Positions 6,807 to 11,399 of a stretch of 13,389 bases of DNA are shown here, in pieces. Position 1 is the stretch's first letter, and every line of letters starts with the position of its first letter. Source of the DNA: Rhodospirillaceae bacterium UBA4479 (lineage in GTDB: Bacteria > Pseudomonadota > Alphaproteobacteria > Rhodospirillales > Casp-alpha2); the NCBI GenBank assembly GCA_002389175.1, contig DGNZ01000357.1:1-13389 (forward strand). Direction: 5' to 3'. Made by a program: the position numbers and the translations under genes. Below the pieces are notes generated by a model. The model saw only the letters and a list, made by a program, of their open reading frames with translations. It did not search any database and had not been told where the DNA came from.

Positions 6807-6812
6807 ATTATA
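6807..6812 (-). promoter_or_regulatory. Candidate -10 box of the SPOR-nagZ-S2P-scpAB promoter
   Basis: The minus strand reads a perfect TATAAT at 6812-6807 in the dgt-SPOR gap. Initiation near 6800 would give a ~42-base leader. The hexamer 17 bases upstream (TCGTGA) matches TTGACA at only three positions and lies within a 16-bp palindrome. TGATTCG, which fits the methylated GcrA-type consensus YGAKTCG as I recall it, lies just downstream at 6801-6795. Confidence 0.45.
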
Positions 6813-6824
6813 ATCGTATTTGGC

Positions 6825-6840
6825 AGAGGTCACGACCTCT
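6825..6840. promoter_or_regulatory. 16-bp palindrome, candidate operator upstream of the SPOR gene
   Basis: The plus strand reads AGAGGTC-AC-GACCTCT, two perfect 7-base arms with a 2-base centre. It covers the -35 region of the candidate promoter (-10 at 6812-6807), with its centre 20.5 bases upstream of the -10 edge. It is not followed by a T-run, so a terminator is unlikely. The form and position suit a dimeric transcription factor. I do not recognise the regulator. Confidence 0.5.
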
Positions 6841-6889
6841 TGATAGGTCCAAAGTATAGACACCTACAATGGCTGAATTAGGTTAAATG

Positions 6890-6917
6890 ACCCCTAATAG
6901 TCCTTAACGACTGGGGT
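6890..6917 (-). terminator. Possible weak terminator after dgt
   Basis: Seven bases past the dgt stop, the minus strand can fold ACCCC-AGTC-GTTAAG-GACT-ATTA-GGGGT: a 9-bp stem broken by a one-sided 4-base bulge. The sequence after it (CATTTAACCTAATTC) is AT-rich but has no clean T-run. It may slow or end transcription from dgt. Confidence 0.3.
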
Positions 6918-6923
6918 GCATCA

Positions 6924-8138
6924 TTAGGATGAACGGGATTGCAAATCAAACAATCGACGATGTTCATCCTGCGCCAAGCGATCCGTCATGGATGCGACAT
7001 AATCACAGACCAATTCCGCTGTTTGAGGCGACCCCGCCTCGCCTGCCTGTTGGCGGTATTCGGTCGGCAGACATTCGGGTTCCGTCAGCAAAAGCTGGAA
7101 CAGGTCTTTGACGACACGGCGTGCCTTCGACGTCATTCTGTTCAGTTGATAATGGCGGTACATATTTTCGAACAAGAACGCCTTTAAGGCCTTATCGTTG
7201 GCGCGCATGGTTTCAGAAAACTGTGCGACGGGTGCCGATAAATGGCGGATTTCCTCGGCCGTTTTTGGCGTAACATCATCGATGCGACGCTGTGTCTCGG
7301 TCAACACATCACCGACCATCTCTCCGATCATGCGGCGTACAGCCTCATGGATGGTGCGAGATTCATCCAGATCGGGATATTTCGTACGCACTTCATGAAA
7401 CACGGGACCAACCAGGGGCACGTCGCTCAAATCATCAATCGTAAACAACCCAGCCCGCAATCCATCATCGATATCGTGGTTGTTGTAGGCGATATCATCC
7501 GACAGCGCTGCCACCTGTGCCTCGGCAGACGCATACGTCGCCAATTCTAAATCATGGATGGCCATGTATTCATTGATGCCGCGCGGCAGGTCTTTTGCTG
7601 TGACACCGTCGTATATCAAGGGCCCGTTGTGCTTTACGACACCTTCTAGGGTTTCCCACGTCAAATTCAGGCCATCAAAGTCGGCATAGCGCGCTTCGAG
7701 TTTGGTCACCACCATCAACGACTGCGCATTGTGGTCAAACCCGCCAAAAGGCTCCATCATTTCCTTGAGCGCATCTTCGCCCGCATGCCCAAACGGCGGA
7801 TGGCCCAAGTCATGGGCCAACGCGAGGGTCTCGCCTAAATCTTCGTTGAGCCCCAGACAACGACATACGGAGCGCGCAATCTGTGAGACCTCAAGACTAT
7901 GCGTCAGGCGTGTACGAAACGAATCACCCTCGTGATTGACGAAAACCTGAGTTTTATATTCAAGCCGTCTGAACGCCGACGAATGAATGATTCGATCACG
8001 GTCACGTTGAAAAGCCCCACGCGTCTTGCTTTCGGGTTCAGGGTAAAAACGCCCCCTACTCTGGTCCGAACGGCATGCATAGGGCTTTAACGGAGGGCGA
8101 TCCGTCGAAACTGGTTCAAAATTCGCATTATCTGGCAT
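6924..8138 (-). CDS. dgt: Deoxyguanosinetriphosphate triphosphohydrolase-like protein
   Basis: This is an HD-superfamily dNTP triphosphohydrolase, which splits dNTPs (classically dGTP) into nucleoside and triphosphate in the cytoplasm. The 404-residue product contains the family's RGxFxRDRDRI-type element (GAFQRDRDRIIHSSAFRRL, 41-59) and the metal-binding RTRLTHSLEV (His80). The HD pair (His109-Asp110) lies in ALAHDLGHPPFGHAGE, and the fourth ligand region is ALSDDIAYNNHDIDDG (211-226). All ligands are present. Length fits the shorter, Dgt-like type 2 group (about 380-410) rather than E. coli Dgt (505), so substrate range is uncertain. I chose ATG 8138. The frame stays open to 8279, but the extra 47 residues lack family similarity and would cover the divergent erpA promoter. 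Its ribosome site is weak. No argS follows it. Confidence 0.93.
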   Translation of the reverse strand: MPDNANFEPVSTDRPPLKPYACRSDQSRGRFYPEPESKTRGAFQRDRDRIIHSSAFRRLEYKTQVFVNHEGDSFRTRLTHSLEVSQIARSVCRCLGLNEDLGETLALAHDLGHPPFGHAGEDALKEMMEPFGGFDHNAQSLMVVTKLEARYADFDGLNLTWETLEGVVKHNGPLIYDGVTAKDLPRGINEYMAIHDLELATYASAEAQVAALSDDIAYNNHDIDDGLRAGLFTIDDLSDVPLVGPVFHEVRTKYPDLDESRTIHEAVRRMIGEMVGDVLTETQRRIDDVTPKTAEEIRHLSAPVAQFSETMRANDKALKAFLFENMYRHYQLNRMTSKARRVVKDLFQLLLTEPECLPTEYRQQAGEAGSPQTAELVCDYVASMTDRLAQDEHRRLFDLQSRSS

Positions 8139-8191
8139 ATCGAAACCTAACCGAGGGACAATCGCCGGGCAACGCAATCCGGTATATTCCT

Positions 8192-8204
8192 TGCCGATAC
8201 GGCA
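8192..8204. promoter_or_regulatory. 13-bp palindrome between dgt and erpA, candidate operator
   Basis: The plus strand reads TGCCG-ATA-CGGCA, with perfect 5-base arms. It ends ten bases before the TTGACA of the erpA promoter and is 54 bases upstream of the dgt start, so a bound factor could act on either gene. I do not recognise it as an IscR or Rhizobiales iron-box sequence. Confidence 0.35.
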
Positions 8205-8214
8205 TGTACTAAGA

Positions 8215-8244
8215 TTGACACTGAATCGATTGGTACTACATATT
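8215..8244 (+). promoter_or_regulatory. Candidate erpA-xth promoter
   Basis: A perfect -35 TTGACA (8215-8220) is followed after 18 bases by CATATT (8239-8244), which matches the -10 consensus at four of six positions. Initiation would be near 8251, leaving a ~30-base leader before ATG 8281. This argues against a TTG start at 8266. A GAATC site (8223-8227) lies in the spacer. Confidence 0.5.
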
Positions 8245-8280
8245 AAGGAAGAACCTTGAGAATAATTGGGATTTATCAAG

Positions 8281-8634
8281 ATGCCTGACGGATCAACGAT
8301 GAGCGATCAAAAATTGATTGTAACGGATAGCGCCGCAGCTCGTATCGCAAAACTACGCGAGATGCAGGGCAATGACCGTTTAATGCTCCGAATCACCGTC
8401 AATGGTGGCGGGTGTTCTGGTTTCCAATATGCCTTCGATCTGGACGCAAAAACCGGTAGCGATGATTTCTTGTTTATGCACAAAGGCTCCGCCGTGGTGA
8501 CGGACGAAGTATCTCTTGAATTCTTGGATGGTTGCACCGTCGACTTTAAAAACGAACTTGGTGCCGCTTTCTTTCAAGTTGATAACCCGAATGCGACATC
8601 CAGCTGCGGCTGCGGCACATCGTTTTCGGTGTGA
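8281..8634 (+). CDS. erpA: A-type iron-sulfur cluster insertion protein (ErpA/IscA family)
   Basis: This A-type carrier delivers Fe-S clusters to apo-enzymes in the cytoplasm. The 117-residue product has the HesB/IscA fold, starting LIVTDSAAARIAKL and including MLRITVNGGGCSGFQY. The three cluster cysteines are all present: Cys45, Cys109 and Cys111 (in SSCGCGTSF), with the 64- and 66-residue spacing of E. coli ErpA. The GGGCSGF context favours ErpA over SufA or IscA, but the subgroup is not certain. Two in-frame ATGs are possible. That at 8281 has GGA nine bases upstream, and that at 8299 has GGA six bases upstream and gives 111 residues; I list the longer. It is divergent from dgt and 28 bases upstream of xth, probably one transcript. 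No isc or suf genes are near. Confidence 0.9.
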   Translation: MPDGSTMSDQKLIVTDSAAARIAKLREMQGNDRLMLRITVNGGGCSGFQYAFDLDAKTGSDDFLFMHKGSAVVTDEVSLEFLDGCTVDFKNELGAAFFQVDNPNATSSCGCGTSFSV

Positions 8635-8662
8635 TCACGCATAATTTGGCGCCCGCCGCCTT

Positions 8663-9451
8663 ATGACCCTCATTGCGACATGGAACGTTAATTCGATTAA
8701 GGCGCGTTTGCCCCGATTCGTTGAATGGCTGGGCGAATTCCAACCAGATGTGGCTTTGCTCCAAGAGCTGAAAACGGTTGATGAAACCTTTCCGCGCGCC
8801 GAAATCGAAGAGCTTGGCTATAACGTCGAAACCCACGGCCAAAAGACCTACAACGGTGTTGCGATCCTGTCCAAGGACACAATCGATGTTACGCAGCGTG
8901 GCCTGCCCGGTGATGATACCGACGAGCAGGCCCGGTATCTCGAAGCCAATACATTCGGTCTTCGCGTCGCATCGATATATTTGCCGAATGGGAACCCCAT
9001 CCTCGCCGAAGATGGCGGAAAACATGAAAAATTCACCTACAAACTGGGCTGGATGGATCGCTTGGTATCCCATGCCAAAGATTTGTTGGCCGAAGACATT
9101 CCGTTAGTTCTTGCGGGTGATTACAACGTCTGCCCCACTGATGACGATGTCTACGATGTCGAAGCATTTGCCAACGACGCACTTTGTCAGCCCGAGAGCC
9201 GAGAGCGGTTCTTTACGTTATTAAACCTGGGCCTGACCGAAGCTTTCCGCTCGTTGAACCCTGCCCCGCATCTGTATTCCTATTGGGATTACCAACGTGG
9301 TGCATGGCAAAAAGACAACGGCGTGCGCATTGATCATCTGTTGTTATCGCCAGAAGCCGCCGACCGCCTGGACGACGTCGGTATCGATAAGACACCGCGC
9401 GGCAAAGAAAAGGCGTCAGACCACACCCCCGTATGGGCGCGCATCAACTAA
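8663..9451 (+). CDS. xth: Exodeoxyribonuclease III (AP endonuclease)
   Basis: Exonuclease III cuts 5' to abasic sites and degrades 3' ends in base-excision repair, using Mg2+ in the cytoplasm. The 262-residue protein is full length for the family. The active site can be read in order: Asn8 in ATWNVNSIKAR, Glu35 in LLQELKT, Tyr106 in IYLPNG, Asp153 and Asn155 in AGDYNVCP, Asp224 in VRIDHLL, and the Asp253-His254 pair in KASDHTPVW. These match Asn7, Glu34, Tyr109, Asp151, Asn153, Asp229 and His259 of E. coli Xth. The ATG at 8663 begins MTLIATWNVN, with no room for an N-terminal extension. It follows erpA by 28 bases and converges on the Hpt gene with 26 bases between the stops. No terminator hairpin is visible. 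Confidence 0.95.
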   Translation: MTLIATWNVNSIKARLPRFVEWLGEFQPDVALLQELKTVDETFPRAEIEELGYNVETHGQKTYNGVAILSKDTIDVTQRGLPGDDTDEQARYLEANTFGLRVASIYLPNGNPILAEDGGKHEKFTYKLGWMDRLVSHAKDLLAEDIPLVLAGDYNVCPTDDDVYDVEAFANDALCQPESRERFFTLLNLGLTEAFRSLNPAPHLYSYWDYQRGAWQKDNGVRIDHLLLSPEAADRLDDVGIDKTPRGKEKASDHTPVWARIN

Positions 9452-9460
9452 CCAACTCAA

Positions 9461-9482
9461 TTCAGATTATTTTCAGATTATT
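9461..9482. repeat. Perfect 11-bp tandem duplication between convergent genes
   Basis: TTCAGATTATT occurs twice in direct succession (9461-9471 and 9472-9482) between the xth stop and the end of the Hpt gene. The second copy contains the Hpt stop codon (TAA, 9480-9478, minus strand). This looks like a simple slippage duplication. It does not form a hairpin. Confidence 0.8.
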
Positions 9483-9963
9483 TAATGAGTTTATCGCCGA
9501 CTTGGCGGATACCAGCCACGAGTGCTTTTCCGTTCGCACCGCCGTCACCGGTCATCTTGTTTTGAATAACAAGTTTCATTGCATCAATGTGAACTTTGAT
9601 CGCCTGCAGTTCTGCACTGCCGAAGCTTTCTTGGCGTTCAAGCAATCGACATAACTCATTGCCGATCACGGTCATCAGGTCATAACCGAAACTTCCGCCC
9701 TGACCTTTGATATCGTGGGAAACTTGAAATAGGCCTTCTGCAGACTTTCTACGCGGGGGCTCGGCGCCTTGCATGGCCTTGTAGCATTCGTCGAGCTTAT
9801 TGAGATCTTCTTGAACCCACTCAAGATAGCTATCCGCCATATCGGCGATAACTTTCTCGGCACGCTCAAGCGTCGCGAGATCAACCGCACCGGGCCCACC
9901 TTCTCGCACCTTGTTTTTCAACGAGGTCGGCGGTGTGATTATCTCAAGTTCGTCGTCAGCCAT
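9478..9963 (-). CDS. Stand-alone Hpt (histidine phosphotransfer) domain protein
   Basis: A 161-residue protein, probably cytoplasmic, carrying an Hpt domain. Such domains shuttle phosphoryl groups between receiver domains and hybrid kinases. The diagnostic stretch is LFQVSHDIKGQGGSFGYDLM (residues 79-98), with His83 the predicted phosphorylation site in the HxxKG pattern. Downstream helices (NELCRLLERQ, ELQAIKVHIDAMKLVI) complete the four-helix bundle. The N-terminal ~30 residues (ITPPTSLKNKVREGGPGAVD) are not part of the domain. No kinase or receiver gene is near, so its partners are unknown. Two adjacent ATGs exist (9966, 9963). I prefer 9963 because AGG is then 7 bases away. It is 75 bases downstream of the DUF1489 gene and could be read from that operon. 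A GACTC site lies 17 bases upstream (9980-9984). Confidence 0.85.
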   Translation of the reverse strand: MADDELEIITPPTSLKNKVREGGPGAVDLATLERAEKVIADMADSYLEWVQEDLNKLDECYKAMQGAEPPRRKSAEGLFQVSHDIKGQGGSFGYDLMTVIGNELCRLLERQESFGSAELQAIKVHIDAMKLVIQNKMTGDGGANGKALVAGIRQVGDKLIK

Positions 9964-10038
9964 CATGAAACCTAATATGGACTCTAATACCTAAGACATT
10001 ATCAACGCAGATGGATGTGTTCAACAACGTCTAAGCAC

Positions 10039-10476
10039 TTAGATCAATCCAAGCTCCTTAAGTTCATCCGCCATATCTTCTGGCAGAATTGAAGTATCCG
10101 CATCCAGGTCGTTTATGTCGCGCGGCGCATCCTCTGCCGAGAAATAACGCCAACCCTGAAACGCCCTGAATGATCGTCTTTCGGTCAAAACGTGCTCTTC
10201 GTCAAGTACGATACCACACGCGGGCTTTCCGGCATCATTAACAGTTTCGCGCAATTCGATAATTTTTTGGCGCACTCGGATGACACCACGAATCACCCAA
10301 TAAAGCGATCCCCCATCTAAAACTTCATTCGCACGTCGCGGAAATGAGCGGGTGACATGGATTAATTCAGCAGGCAAACCAGCACGCCGCTTATTTTCTA
10401 ACCGCATCTTTTGGACTTCGGCAAGATGGTCGGTGTCTTCGATCCCAACGCATAATTTTAGAATATTAACCGTCAT
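10039..10476 (-). CDS. DUF1489 family protein, function unknown
   Basis: A 145-residue protein that I recognise as DUF1489, found mainly in Alphaproteobacteria. Family features visible are the start MTVNILKLCVGI, the basic HVTRSFPRRANEVLDGGSLY (40-59), WVIRGVIRVRQKI (60-72) and FQGWRYFSAEDAPRDI near residues 106-121. It has no signal peptide, membrane helix or recognisable catalytic triad. The conserved Arg/Lys and Trp residues suggest a nucleic-acid or nucleotide contact, but that is a guess. The ATG overlaps the mvaB stop by four bases (ATGA, 10476-10473), so it is translationally coupled to HMG-CoA lyase. Whether this means a role in leucine catabolism or mere hitch-hiking is open. The C-terminus ends with an acidic helix, PEDMADELKELGLI. 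Confidence 0.85.
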   Translation of the reverse strand: MTVNILKLCVGIEDTDHLAEVQKMRLENKRRAGLPAELIHVTRSFPRRANEVLDGGSLYWVIRGVIRVRQKIIELRETVNDAGKPACGIVLDEEHVLTERRSFRAFQGWRYFSAEDAPRDINDLDADTSILPEDMADELKELGLI

Positions 10477-11384
10477 TCTGCAGCCGCCCGTCCCATCATC
10501 GCGTGGGCCACTTTCGATGCAGGTGGCTTGGAGATGGCATCAGAGATAAACGCGCTCGCCGACAAGACCTTATCCAGATCAACCCCGGTCTCAATCCCCA
10601 TCCCGTTCAACATATACAAAACATCCTCGGTCGCGACGTTGCCTGATGCCCCCTTGGCATACGGACAACCGCCCAATCCTGCAATCGCAGTATCAATGAC
10701 TGCAACGCCTTTTTCCATGACCGCCAATAAATTCGCCAATGCCTGCCCATAGGTATCGTGAAAATGTGCGGCCAGTTTTTCAACCGGGACATTTTCAGCA
10801 ACCGCATCAATCATGTCACCGGCCTTGGTTGGCGTTCCAATGCCGATGGTGTCGCCCAATGAAATCTCATAGCAGCCCATTTCGAACAGCATTTTGGCAA
10901 CCCCGGCCACGGCACCAGGCGCGACCGCACCCTCGTAAGGGCATCCAAGCACACAGGAAATATACCCCCGGACTTTGACGCCGTCATTTGCCGCCTGCTC
11001 TACAACAGGGCGGAACCGCTCCAAGCTCTCGGCGATCGAGCAATTGATATTCTTTTGTGAAAATGATTCTGACGCTGCACCAAAAATTGCGACCTCGTCG
11101 CAGTTGGCAGCAAGTGCTGCTTCATAGCCTTTCATGTTCGGTGCCAGGACCGGATATGAAACCCCATGGCGTCTTTTTATCTGCGCCATCACCTGGGTGG
11201 AGTCTGCCATTTGCGGCACCCATTTCGGCGACACAAAGGCACCTGCCTCAATTGCCTGCAAACCTGTATCCGACAGCATGTCGATCAATTGAACTTTTGT
11301 TTCGAGCGAAACTTTCTCAGGTTGGTTTTGCAGACCGTCGCGCGGGCCGACATCGACAAGTTTCACAAACGATGGATATGTCAT
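10473..11384 (-). CDS. mvaB: Hydroxymethylglutaryl-CoA lyase
   Basis: Cleaves 3-hydroxy-3-methylglutaryl-CoA to acetyl-CoA and acetoacetate, the final step of leucine degradation. The 303-residue TIM-barrel enzyme shows every expected element: VGPRDGLQN (12-20; Arg15 and Asp16 match human Arg41 and Asp42), the metal-binding His207 and His209 in AHFHDTYG, and the family signature GLGGCPYAKGASGNVATED (236-254) with catalytic Cys240 (human Cys266). SEFF-type loop residues ASESFSQKNINCS are also present. The ATG at 11384 is 15 bases after the mccA stop, with only a weak ribosome site. The next gene overlaps by four bases. Downstream of a carboxylase alpha subunit, it corresponds to LiuE of the liu pathway (called mvaB in Pseudomonas). 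Assignment as lyase rather than the related homocitrate or isopropylmalate synthases is clear from size and signature. Confidence 0.95.
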   Translation of the reverse strand: MTYPSFVKLVDVGPRDGLQNQPEKVSLETKVQLIDMLSDTGLQAIEAGAFVSPKWVPQMADSTQVMAQIKRRHGVSYPVLAPNMKGYEAALAANCDEVAIFGAASESFSQKNINCSIAESLERFRPVVEQAANDGVKVRGYISCVLGCPYEGAVAPGAVAGVAKMLFEMGCYEISLGDTIGIGTPTKAGDMIDAVAENVPVEKLAAHFHDTYGQALANLLAVMEKGVAVIDTAIAGLGGCPYAKGASGNVATEDVLYMLNGMGIETGVDLDKVLSASAFISDAISKPPASKVAHAMMGRAAAE

Positions 11385-11399
11385 GCCAAGACGTCTCGA

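Noticed and set aside
8139..8279. 47-codon upstream extension of dgt
   Set aside because: The residues lack family similarity and the stretch carries the divergent erpA promoter and palindrome. MPDNANF at 8138 is a better start.
8546..9073. 175-residue minus-strand open frame
   Set aside because: It is antisense to erpA and xth, whose active-site residues are all intact. No domain is recognised in the antisense product.
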